Source: DATEPR01 sp036491115 (GTDB lineage Bacteria; Actinomycetota; Actinomycetes; Mycobacteriales; Pseudonocardiaceae). From it: a DNA stretch of 64,000 nt. The DNA lies in the NCBI GenBank assembly GCA_036491115.1, contig DASXCQ010000043.1:132358-196357 (forward strand). The letters run 5' to 3'. Each line of letters opens with the position of its first letter. The first letter of the stretch is position 1. Position numbers and translations under genes: made by a program. Positions 54,783-62,814 of this stretch are shown here, piece by piece. The notes beneath the pieces are model-generated. The model saw only the letters and a list, made by a program, of their open reading frames with translations. It did no database searches and had not been told where the DNA came from.

Positions 54783-55769
54783 ATGACGACGGTGCTGGAG
54801 GTGGAGCACCTCGGGGTCACGTTCACCACCGAGCACGGCCCGGTGCTGGCGGTGAAGGACATGTCGTTCGCCCTGGCGCCCGGCGAGATCCTGGCGCTGG
54901 TCGGCGAGTCGGGGTGCGGCAAGACGGTGACCGCGATGTCGATCCCCGGCCTGCTGCCCGCCGGCGGCGTGGCGCGCCACGGCACGGTCCGGCTGGCCGG
55001 CCGCGATCTCACCACGCTCGCCGAGCGGGAGCTGGAGTCGTTGCGCGGCAAGGACATCTCCATGGTGTTCCAGGAGCCGATGACGTCGCTCAATCCGGCG
55101 TACACGGTGGGCAAGCAGATCGTCGAGGTGATCCGCCGCCACCAGACCCTGAACCGGGGCCAGGCGCTGGACCGGGCGGTGGAACTGCTGACGCTGGTCG
55201 GCATCCCGGACGCCCGGCGGCGCTGCGCCAGTTTCCCGCACCAGCTCTCCGGCGGCATGCGGCAGCGGGTGATGATCGCGATGGCGGTGGCGTGCGACCC
55301 GAAGGTGCTCATCGCCGACGAGCCGACCACCGCCCTGGACGTGACCATCCAGGCGGGCGTGCTGGAGGTGATCCGGACGCTGTGCCGGACCATGGACACC
55401 GCCGTGCTGCTGATCACCCACGACCTGGGCGTGGTCGCGGAGGTGGCCGACCGGGTGGTGGTGATGTACGCGGGGCGGCCGGTGGAGCAGGCGTCGGTCG
55501 GCTCGCTGTTCGCCGAACCGCAGCATCCCTACACGATGGGTCTGATGGGTGCGCTGCCGGCCAACGCGCTGCGGTCCGGGGAACGGCGGCTGGCCGAGAT
55601 CCCCGGCCTGGTGCCGGCGCCGGTGGACGACCCGGACGAGTGCCAGTTCGCGCCGCGCTGCCCGAGGGCCACCGAGCGGTGCCGCACCGAACGACCGTTG
55701 CTGCGCGCACTCGGCACCGACCATCACGTCGCCTGCCATCACCCCGGCCGGGAGGTCACCAGTGACTGA
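54783..55769 (+). CDS. Peptide ABC transporter ATPase, DppD/OppD type
   Basis: 328 residues. Walker A ALVGESGCGKTVT, signature LSGGMRQRVM, Walker B VLIADEPTTALDVT and the H-loop LLITHDLG are intact. The C-terminal Cys-rich tail (CQFAPRCPRATERCRT...HHVACHHPGREV) is typical of OppD/DppD and may bind an FeS cluster. Start ATG 54783 with GGGGAGG upstream. It overlaps the partner ATPase gene by 8 bases. Confidence 0.95.
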   Translation: MTTVLEVEHLGVTFTTEHGPVLAVKDMSFALAPGEILALVGESGCGKTVTAMSIPGLLPAGGVARHGTVRLAGRDLTTLAERELESLRGKDISMVFQEPMTSLNPAYTVGKQIVEVIRRHQTLNRGQALDRAVELLTLVGIPDARRRCASFPHQLSGGMRQRVMIAMAVACDPKVLIADEPTTALDVTIQAGVLEVIRTLCRTMDTAVLLITHDLGVVAEVADRVVVMYAGRPVEQASVGSLFAEPQHPYTMGLMGALPANALRSGERRLAEIPGLVPAPVDDPDECQFAPRCPRATERCRTERPLLRALGTDHHVACHHPGREVTSD

Positions 55770-56802
55770 GCTGCCCACCGACGACGTGCTCACCGTGCGT
55801 GGCCTGACCAAGTTCTATGCCGGCGGGTCGCGGCTGCGCGGCGGCCAGCACCAGGTGCGGGCCGTGGACGGTGTCGACCTGACCATCGGGCCGGGCGAGA
55901 TCCTGGGCCTGGTCGGCGAGTCGGGCAGCGGCAAGTCCACCGTCGGCCGCTGCGTGACCCGGCTGACCCGGCCCACGTCGGGCACCATCGAGCTGCTCGG
56001 CCAGGAGATCGGGCACCTGTCCGAACGGCGGATGCGGCCGCTGCGCCGGGACGTGCACATCGTCTTCCAGGACCCGTACTCGTCGCTGAACCCGAGGATG
56101 ACGGTCGGCGACATCATCGCCGAACCGCTGCGCCAGCAGGGCCTGCGGTCCCGGCTGGAGCGGCGGCGCGAGGTCGAGGACATGCTGGAGCGCACCGGGC
56201 TGCGCGCGGAGACCCGGTCCCGCTACCCGCACGAGCTGTCCGGCGGGCAGCGGCAGCGGGTGGCGCTGGCCAGGGCGCTGATCCGCCGGCCCAAGCTGCT
56301 GGTGGCCGACGAGCCGGCGTCCGCGCTGGACGTCTCGGTGCAGGCGGCGATCCTCAACCTGCTGCTGGAACTGCGGCAGGCGTTGAACTTCTCCTGCCTG
56401 TTCATCTCGCACGACCTGTCCGTCGTCGAGTTCATCAGCGACCGGATCGCCGTGATGTACCTGGGCCGCATCGTGGAGCTCACCACCAGGGAGCGCCTGT
56501 TCACCGCCGCCCAACACCCGTACACACAGGCGCTGCTGTCGGCGGCGCCGGTGCCCGACCCGATCATGGCCAGGGATCGCGTGGTGCTGACCGGGGAACT
56601 GCCCAGCGCGGCGGCGATGCCGTCCGGCTGCCGGTTCCACACCCGCTGTCCGGTGGCGGTGGATCGGTGCGGCACCGAGGATCCCGCCCTGACCGCCGTC
56701 ACGTCGACCGACCACCAGGTCGCCTGCCACCTGGTCGACCCGGTGCTGGGCGGCCCGGACATCACGGCAGCGAGGAACGCGCATGCTGATCACCCGGCCT
56801 GA
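55762..56802 (+). CDS. Peptide ABC transporter ATPase, DppF/OppF type
   Basis: 346 residues, GTG start with GGGAGG upstream. Walker A LVGESGSGKST, Q-loop DVHIVFQDPYSSLNPRMTV, signature ELSGGQRQRVALARAL, Walker B LLVADEPASALDVS and LFISHDLS are all intact. The C-terminal Cys-rich tail (CRFHTRCPVAVDRCGTEDP) matches OppF/DppF. It powers the transporter with the DppD-type ATPase. Its end overlaps the gamma-glutamyltransferase-like gene by 20 bases. Confidence 0.95.
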   Translation: MTELPTDDVLTVRGLTKFYAGGSRLRGGQHQVRAVDGVDLTIGPGEILGLVGESGSGKSTVGRCVTRLTRPTSGTIELLGQEIGHLSERRMRPLRRDVHIVFQDPYSSLNPRMTVGDIIAEPLRQQGLRSRLERRREVEDMLERTGLRAETRSRYPHELSGGQRQRVALARALIRRPKLLVADEPASALDVSVQAAILNLLLELRQALNFSCLFISHDLSVVEFISDRIAVMYLGRIVELTTRERLFTAAQHPYTQALLSAAPVPDPIMARDRVVLTGELPSAAAMPSGCRFHTRCPVAVDRCGTEDPALTAVTSTDHQVACHLVDPVLGGPDITAARNAHADHPA

Positions 56803-58552
56803 GCTCGTCGGCGACTTCGGCATGGTCGCCAGCACGCACTGGCTCGCGTCGGCCACCGGCATGCGGATGCTGGAACGCGGTGGCAACGCGGCCGACGCGG
56901 CCGCGGCGACGGCGTTCGTGCTCCAGGTGGTCGAGCCGCATCTGAACGGGCCCGGCGGTGACGTGCCGATCTTGTTGTGGGACAACGAGACCGCTGACGT
57001 CACGGTGATCTGCGGGCAGGGTGTCGCGCCCGCGGCCGCCACCCCGGCCGCGTTCACCGAGCTGGGCCTGGACCTGGTGCCGGGCAGCGGTCAGCTGCCG
57101 GCCGTGGTGCCCGGCGCGTTCGGCGCGTGGACGCTGCTGGTGCAGCGATGGGGCCGGTTGCGGCTGCGCGACGTGCTGGAGCCGGCGATCACGCTGGCCG
57201 GCGCCGGGCATCCGCTGCTGGCCAGGGTGTCCGACGCGATCGGGTCCGTGCGGGACCTGTTCCGTGACCACTGGCCGACGTCGGCGGCGACCTGGCTGCC
57301 CGGCGGCGCGGTGCCGGCGGCGGGCAGCCGATTCCGCAATCCGGTGCTGGCCCGGACGTACCAGCGGATCGTCGCCGAGGCCGAGGCCCGCGGCGCGGAC
57401 CGGGCCGGTCAGTGGGCAGCGGCCAGGGACGCCTGGTACCGGGGTTTCGTCGCCGAGGCGATCGGCCGGTTCTGCGCCGACCAGGAGGTGATGGACACGT
57501 CCGGCCGCCCGCACCGGGGCCTGCTCACCTCGGACGACCTGGCCCGCTGGGAGCCACCGGTGGAACAGCCGGTGACCTTCGACTACGGCCGCTACACGGT
57601 GTGCAAGACCGGCCCCTGGGGGCAGGGACCGGTGTTCCTGCAACAGCTCGCGCTGCTGGCGAACACCGACCTGGACCGGATGGACCACCTGTCCGCGGAC
57701 TGGGTGCACACCGTGGTCGAGGCGGGCAAGCTGGCGTTCGCCGACCGCGAGGCGTGGTACGGCGACCCCGACTTCGCCGACGTGCCGGTGTCCGACCTGC
57801 TCGACCGCGACTACAACGCCGAGCGGGCCGCGCTGATCGGCGACCGGGCCGGCCTGGACACCGTGCCGGGCGGTCCGGGCGACCGCAAACCTGTCCTACC
57901 CACCCGGTGGTCGACTCCGGACGGTCAGCGGCCGGCCGCCGGTGTCGGCGAACCGACCCTCGGCCACGTTACGGGTGACACCTGCCACCTCGACGTCGTC
58001 GACTCGGACGGCATGATGATCTCCGCCACACCGAGTGGGGCGTGGTTGCAGAGCTCGCCGACCGTGCCCGAACTCGGCTTCTGCCTGAGCATGCGGGGCC
58101 AGATGTTCTGGCTGGAGGAGGGCCTGCCGAACACGATCCGGCCCGGCGCCCGGCCGCGCACCACGCTGTCCCCGTCGATGGCGCTACGCGACGGGCAACC
58201 GTACCTGGCGTTCGGCACGCCGGGCGGTGACATGCAGGACCAGTGGACGCTGCACTTCTTCCTCAACGTCGTGCACGGTGGTCTGAACCTGCAGGAAGCG
58301 CTGGACGCGGCCGACTTCCACTCGCTGCACATGGCGAGCTCGTTCTATCCGCGCATCGCCGAACCGGGCCGGATCGTCGCCGAACGGCGGCTGGGCGCCG
58401 ACGTGCTGGCGGAACTGGCCGGGCGGGGTCACGAGGTGACCGAGGCCGACGACTGGTCGCTGGGCAGGACCAGCGCCGTGGCGCGGGACGGTGAGTGGTT
58501 CCGGGCCGGCGCGAACGCCCGTGGTGGCCAGGGCTACGCGGTGGGCAGGTGA
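56783..58552 (+). CDS. Gamma-glutamyltransferase family protein
   Basis: 589 residues, Ntn-hydrolase type. ATG 56783 overlaps the ATPase gene. The autoprocessing nucleophile is Thr400 in VTGDTCHLDVVD, and other family marks are NGPGGDVPI (~55-63), RPRTTLSPSMALRDGQPYLAFGTPGGDMQ and EEGLPN. No signal peptide is evident, so it is probably cytoplasmic, consistent with cleaving a peptide brought in by the transporter encoded just upstream. Substrate could be glutathione, gamma-glutamyl peptides or other acylated amino compounds; cephalosporin-acylase-like activity exists in the family. Confidence 0.92.
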   Translation: MLITRPELVGDFGMVASTHWLASATGMRMLERGGNAADAAAATAFVLQVVEPHLNGPGGDVPILLWDNETADVTVICGQGVAPAAATPAAFTELGLDLVPGSGQLPAVVPGAFGAWTLLVQRWGRLRLRDVLEPAITLAGAGHPLLARVSDAIGSVRDLFRDHWPTSAATWLPGGAVPAAGSRFRNPVLARTYQRIVAEAEARGADRAGQWAAARDAWYRGFVAEAIGRFCADQEVMDTSGRPHRGLLTSDDLARWEPPVEQPVTFDYGRYTVCKTGPWGQGPVFLQQLALLANTDLDRMDHLSADWVHTVVEAGKLAFADREAWYGDPDFADVPVSDLLDRDYNAERAALIGDRAGLDTVPGGPGDRKPVLPTRWSTPDGQRPAAGVGEPTLGHVTGDTCHLDVVDSDGMMISATPSGAWLQSSPTVPELGFCLSMRGQMFWLEEGLPNTIRPGARPRTTLSPSMALRDGQPYLAFGTPGGDMQDQWTLHFFLNVVHGGLNLQEALDAADFHSLHMASSFYPRIAEPGRIVAERRLGADVLAELAGRGHEVTEADDWSLGRTSAVARDGEWFRAGANARGGQGYAVGR

Positions 58553-58719
58553 TCGGCCGTACGGCGTGCCCGCCACAGTAGACGGAGAAACACCGGCTGT
58601 GTCTCGGTTCCGTCACGGTACACATTGGGTTAACAAACTATCCATTCAACCTGTCCAGACGACACAAAGTTCATCTATGTTGTTGAGCCACCCGCCCCGT
58701 GCCCAGGGGGTGACTCACC

Positions 58720-59928
58720 GTGACCCACGCCGAACTTCAAAGCTACGTGCAGGATCTCGCCACGCGGTTGGACGCTCCGACCGTGCTGGAGGACTGCGAG
58801 CAGCGGATGATCGCCTACTCGACGCACAGCGAGCCGATCGACGACATCCGCCGCGAGTCGATCCTGCGCCGGGAAACCCAGCCGGAGGTCAAGGCGTGGT
58901 TCCGCCGGTTCGGCATCGTCGCGGCCACTGAACCGTTGCGGATACCGGGGGACGCGTCGGCCGGCGTGCTCGGGCGACTGTGTGTGCCGGTGCGCTACCT
59001 GAATCGGTTGATGGGCTTCCTGTGGCTGATCGACGACGACACCCGCCTGGGCGTCACCGACATCACCATGACCAAGAAGGTGGCCGGCCACATCGGCCTG
59101 ATGCTGTACGAGGACGAGCTGACCGACAGCCTGTCCAGCACGGCGCTGGTGCAGCTGCTGTCGCCGTCGGCCGCGCTGCGTGAGTTATCGGTGCGGCAGA
59201 TCGCCGAGACCGGCGTGCTGGACGTGCAGGCGCCGTGCACGGTGGTCGCGGTGCAGCCGTTCGGCATCGCCGAACCCGAGCTGCGCCCGGCCATCATCGA
59301 GACGCTGCTGGACGTGGCCCGCCGCAGCCAGCCCACCCGGCACCTGCAACTGGCCTACGGCGACCACGGTGTGCTGCTGATCCAGTTGCGGACGCAGGAG
59401 GACGACTCCCGTGCGCTCCAGCTCGCGCACGACGCACGGGAGTCGTTGCTGCGCAGGATCGGCCGGCAGTGCCCGGGGTGCCGGGTGATCGCGTCGGTCG
59501 GCGAGCCACAGGACCGCCTGATCGCCGCGATCACCTCCTACCACCAGGCCCGCCTGTCCGCGAAGGTCGCGGAGCTGGTGCCGGCCGTCGGTGACGTGCC
59601 CCGCTGGCGCGACCTCGGCGTGTTCCGCGTGCTGGCGCAGTTGTCCGCCGACGTGGCCACCTCGGCGATGGATCCGCGCCTGGCCACGGTGTTGCGCTCC
59701 GGCGACGAGCCGGTGGTGCACACCCTGGAGACCTACCTGGACCTGGGCTGCGACGCCAAGGCCACCGCGGAACGCCTGCACCTGCACCGGGGCACGCTGT
59801 ACTACCGGCTGCAGAAGGCCGAACGCATCGGCGGCATCGACCTGCGGGACGGCAACGATCGCCTGTCCATCCACCTGGGACTGAAACTGGCCAGGTTCAC
59901 CGGCCAACTCGGCACCAGGCCCGCCTGA
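58720..59928 (+). CDS. PucR family transcriptional regulator
   Basis: 402 residues. An N-terminal sensor-like region (~1-140) and a degenerate GGDEF-like middle part precede the C-terminal PucR/CdaR helix-turn-helix: HTLETYLDLGCDAKATAERLHLHRGTLYYRLQKAERI. GTG start 58720; a GGGGGTG sequence lies upstream. It follows the peptide transporter/GGT operon in the same direction with a 167-base AT-richer gap, so it probably regulates those genes. PucR regulators often sense nitrogen-containing nutrients. Confidence 0.92.
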   Translation: MTHAELQSYVQDLATRLDAPTVLEDCEQRMIAYSTHSEPIDDIRRESILRRETQPEVKAWFRRFGIVAATEPLRIPGDASAGVLGRLCVPVRYLNRLMGFLWLIDDDTRLGVTDITMTKKVAGHIGLMLYEDELTDSLSSTALVQLLSPSAALRELSVRQIAETGVLDVQAPCTVVAVQPFGIAEPELRPAIIETLLDVARRSQPTRHLQLAYGDHGVLLIQLRTQEDDSRALQLAHDARESLLRRIGRQCPGCRVIASVGEPQDRLIAAITSYHQARLSAKVAELVPAVGDVPRWRDLGVFRVLAQLSADVATSAMDPRLATVLRSGDEPVVHTLETYLDLGCDAKATAERLHLHRGTLYYRLQKAERIGGIDLRDGNDRLSIHLGLKLARFTGQLGTRPA

Positions 59929-59931
59929 GTC

Positions 59932-61164
59932 TCACGCCGCGTGCCTGCCGGCCAGCATCTGGTGCGGGTCGAGCACGAACTTCCTGGCCACGCCGCTGTC
60001 GAAGTTGCGGTACCCGTCCGGTGCGTCGTCCAGCGAGATCACCGTAGCGTTGACCGCCTTGGCGATGTGCGCACGGCCGGCGAGGATCGCCTTCATCAGG
60101 CCGCGGTGGTAGCGCATCACCGGGCACTGGCCCGTGGTGAACGTGTGCGACTTCGCCCAGCCCAGGCCGATCCGGATGGACAGGCTGCCCTCCTTGGCCG
60201 CGTCGTCCACACCACCGGGGTCACCGGTGACGTAGAGCCCGGGAATGCCCAGCTTCCCCGCCGCCCTGGTGACCTGCATGATCGAGTTCAGCACGGTCGC
60301 CGGGACCTCCTGTTGGGCGTCCTTGCCGTGACCCTTGGCCTCGAACCCGACCGCGTCCACGGCGGCGTCCACCTCGGGCACGCCGAGGATCTGGTCGATC
60401 TGGTCGCCCAGCGTGGCGTCCCGGGTGAGGTCGACCGTCTCGCAGCCGAAACTGCGGGCCTGGGCCAACCGGTCGCCGTTCATGTCGCCGACGATCACCA
60501 CCGACGCGCCCAGCAGTTGGGCCGAATGCGCCGCCGCCAGGCCGACCGGCCCGGCGCCCGCGACGTAGACGGCGGTCCCCGTGGTGACACCGGCGCTGAC
60601 ACAGCCGTGGTAGCCGGTCGGGAAGATGTCGGACAGCATCGTCAGGTCCAGGATCTTCTCCATCGCCTGGTCGCGGTCCGGGAACCTGAGCAGGTTCCAG
60701 TCCGCGTAGGGCACCATGACGTAGTCGGCCTGCCCGCCGACCCAGCCGCCCATGTCGACGTAGCCGTAGGCGGAGCCGGGCCGGTCCGGATTGACGTTGA
60801 GGCAGACGTCGGTCCGCCCCTCCTTGCAGTTGCGGCAGCGGCCGCACGCGATGTTGAACGGAACAGAGCACAGGTCGCCCTGCTTGATGAACTCGACGTC
60901 ACGCCCGACTTCCACCACCTCGCCGGTGATCTCGTGGCCCAGCACCAGACCCGCGGGCGCTGTGGTGCGCCCGCGCACCATGTGCTGGTCGGAACCACAG
61001 ATGTTGGTGGCGACACACTTGAGGATCACGCCGTGATCGCATTTCCGGCCCACGTTCGCCGGGTTCACGCCGGGACCGTCCCGCAGTTCCAACGTCGGGT
61101 AGTCGGTCGTATGCACTTCGACATGGCGCGGCTCGATGTAGGCCACGCCTCGATTGCCTGCCAT
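59932..61164 (-). CDS. fdhA: Formaldehyde dehydrogenase, glutathione-independent
   Basis: 410 residues, zinc MDR family. Catalytic Zn ligands are Cys56 in TNICGSDQH and His77 in GHEITGE; the structural Zn site has Cys107, 110, 113 and 121 (CGRCRNCKEGRTDVC). The NAD Rossmann motif is VYVAGAGPVGLAAAHSAQLLG. The long insert typical of the glutathione-independent P. putida type is present (GYHGCVSAGVTTGTAVYV, QVTRAAGKLGIPGLYVTGDPGG). Oxidises formaldehyde to formate with NAD. Start ATG 61164 with GAAGG upstream. No glutathione or mycothiol partner enzyme is adjacent. Confidence 0.93.
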   Translation of the reverse strand: MAGNRGVAYIEPRHVEVHTTDYPTLELRDGPGVNPANVGRKCDHGVILKCVATNICGSDQHMVRGRTTAPAGLVLGHEITGEVVEVGRDVEFIKQGDLCSVPFNIACGRCRNCKEGRTDVCLNVNPDRPGSAYGYVDMGGWVGGQADYVMVPYADWNLLRFPDRDQAMEKILDLTMLSDIFPTGYHGCVSAGVTTGTAVYVAGAGPVGLAAAHSAQLLGASVVIVGDMNGDRLAQARSFGCETVDLTRDATLGDQIDQILGVPEVDAAVDAVGFEAKGHGKDAQQEVPATVLNSIMQVTRAAGKLGIPGLYVTGDPGGVDDAAKEGSLSIRIGLGWAKSHTFTTGQCPVMRYHRGLMKAILAGRAHIAKAVNATVISLDDAPDGYRNFDSGVARKFVLDPHQMLAGRHAA

Positions 61165-61252
61165 CCCAAGCCTTCTCTCCCGGAGACACTCCTCCGCCCT
61201 ACCGGAGTAGCACTTCGCGGCGGTTCTCGCATGTCGGGAATGCCTTGACCGG

Positions 61253-62110
61253 TCACGAATCCAGGAACTCCACCGCCAGTTCGGCCAGGTGGTCACGGTC
61301 CGCACGCACGTCGATCGCCACGATCCGCCCGTCCACCACGGTGATTGCGATGGCGGCGTGCAAGGTGCCCTTCGGTGCCCACACGATCGCCGGCACGCCG
61401 CCCACCAGGGCGACCTCCGCCTGCGCCGCCTGACCGTTGAACGTGGACGCCACCGCGTGCGCACCGGTGATCTCGGCACCCATGCCCATCCGCACGGCCC
61501 TGCCGTCGGCGCGCAGCACCACGTCCGGGTCGAGCAGCGACAGCAGGGCCGCGAAGTCGCCGCCGCGCGCTGCGGCGAGGAACGCGCCGACCACCTCACG
61601 CTGCCGGCCGAGATCGGGATCGGGCGTGTCGGCGCCGCGCACCCGCCGCCTGGCCCTGCTGGCCAGTTGCCGCGCGGCGGCGGGCGAGCGCTCCACGACG
61701 GGCGCGATCTCGTCGAACGACACGCCGAACAGGTCGTGCAGCACGAACGCGATCCGCTCGGCCGGGGTGAGCGTGTCCAGCACCACGAGCAGGGCGAGGC
61801 CGACCGAGTCGGCCTGCACCGCCTCGGTCTCCGGGTCGGCGGCGCGGGCGACCGGCTCGGTGCCCTCCATCGGCCGTTCCCGCCTGGCGGTGCGGGATCG
61901 GAGCATGTTCAGCGACACGCGCGCGACGATCGTGGTGAGCCAGCCGCCGACATTCGCCACGTCGGCGGCGTCGGCCCGGTTCACCCGCAGCCACGCCTCC
62001 TGGACGGCGTCGTCGGCCTCGCTGGCCGAGCCGAGCATGCGGTAGGCGACCGAGCGCAGGTGCCCTCGGTGCTCCTCGAACCGCGCGGTCAGCCAGTCAC
62101 GTTCGTCCAT
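61253..62110 (-). CDS. ECF41/SigJ-like sigma factor with C-terminal SnoaL-like domain
   Basis: 285 residues. Region 2 is EHRGHLRSVAYRMLGSASEADDAVQEAWLRV, region 4 LTPAERIAFVLHDLFGVSFDEIAPVVERSPAAARQLASRARRRV. A C-terminal domain of ~110 residues (VVGAFLAAARGGDFAALLSLLDPDVVLRADG) has the SnoaL-like fold typical of ECF41 sigma factors, where it modulates activity in place of an anti-sigma factor. ATG 62110 with GGAGG upstream. The usual ECF41 partner gene (a carboxymuconolactone decarboxylase or an oxidoreductase) is not adjacent. Confidence 0.9.
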   Translation of the reverse strand: MDERDWLTARFEEHRGHLRSVAYRMLGSASEADDAVQEAWLRVNRADAADVANVGGWLTTIVARVSLNMLRSRTARRERPMEGTEPVARAADPETEAVQADSVGLALLVVLDTLTPAERIAFVLHDLFGVSFDEIAPVVERSPAAARQLASRARRRVRGADTPDPDLGRQREVVGAFLAAARGGDFAALLSLLDPDVVLRADGRAVRMGMGAEITGAHAVASTFNGQAAQAEVALVGGVPAIVWAPKGTLHAAIAITVVDGRIVAIDVRADRDHLAELAVEFLDS

Positions 62111-62179
62111 GGGTCGCGTCCTCCGTGTGCGGGTGTCGCCACCATGACAGTTCGGGCGGCCCGAGTGTGACAACGAATC

Positions 62180-62195
62180 GCGAAGAAGTCTTCGC
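62180..62195. promoter_or_regulatory. Palindrome in front of the ArsR gene
   Basis: GCGAAGAAGTCTTCGC: two exact 7-base arms around AG, 31 bases before the ATG at 62227. The region is AT-richer than its surroundings. Probably the autoregulatory site of the ArsR protein, and possibly of the divergent sigma factor gene. Confidence 0.65.
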
Positions 62196-62226
62196 AAAGA
62201 ACTCTCCGCGATCTACCGTAGGGGTC

Positions 62227-62814
62227 ATGCCTGACGACTCCCGCGCGGTACTGGACGCCAAGGGCCTGCGCGTGCTGGCCCACCCGGCCCGGGTGCAGCT
62301 CGTCCACCTGCTGCGCAAGCACGGCCCGGCCACCGCCACCCGCCTGGCCGAACTGATGGGCGTGAACTCCGGCACGGCCAGCTACCACCTGCGCCAACTG
62401 GCCGCGGGCGGCTTCGTCGAGGAGGTCACCGACCGGGGCAACGCGCGGGAACGCTGGTGGCGGGCCGCCCACCGGCAGACCGTGTTCGACGACGCCGAAC
62501 TGGCCGACACCGATCCGGAGGCGGCACTCGCCTATCTGGAGTCGGTGGCCGCCACCTACACCCTGCACACCCAGCGCGCGCTGAACGACTTCGTCACGAT
62601 GCCGCGCCCGTGGCGGGACGTGTTCGAGATCAGCCAGCACCCGTTGCTGCTGACCATCACCGAGGCCGCACGGCTGAAGGCCGAACTGCGCGAGGTGATC
62701 GACCGCTACCGGCGGGACGAGCCGGACCTGCCGGACGACCCGCCCGCCGACGCCGAGCGGGTCGCCGTGCTGATCCACCTCCACCCGGAACTGGACGCCC
62801 GTGAAGGCACCTGA
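62227..62814 (+). CDS. ArsR family (HTH_20) transcriptional regulator
   Basis: 195 residues. The winged helix is LRVLAHPARVQLVHLLRKHGPATATRLAELMGVNSGTASYHLRQLAAGGFVEEV, the common ArsR type without metal-binding cysteines. A C-terminal ~100-residue helical part may bind a ligand or dimerise. It overlaps the MFS gene by 14 bases. Together they look like a regulator and transporter pair. Confidence 0.92.
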   Translation: MPDDSRAVLDAKGLRVLAHPARVQLVHLLRKHGPATATRLAELMGVNSGTASYHLRQLAAGGFVEEVTDRGNARERWWRAAHRQTVFDDAELADTDPEAALAYLESVAATYTLHTQRALNDFVTMPRPWRDVFEISQHPLLLTITEAARLKAELREVIDRYRRDEPDLPDDPPADAERVAVLIHLHPELDAREGT

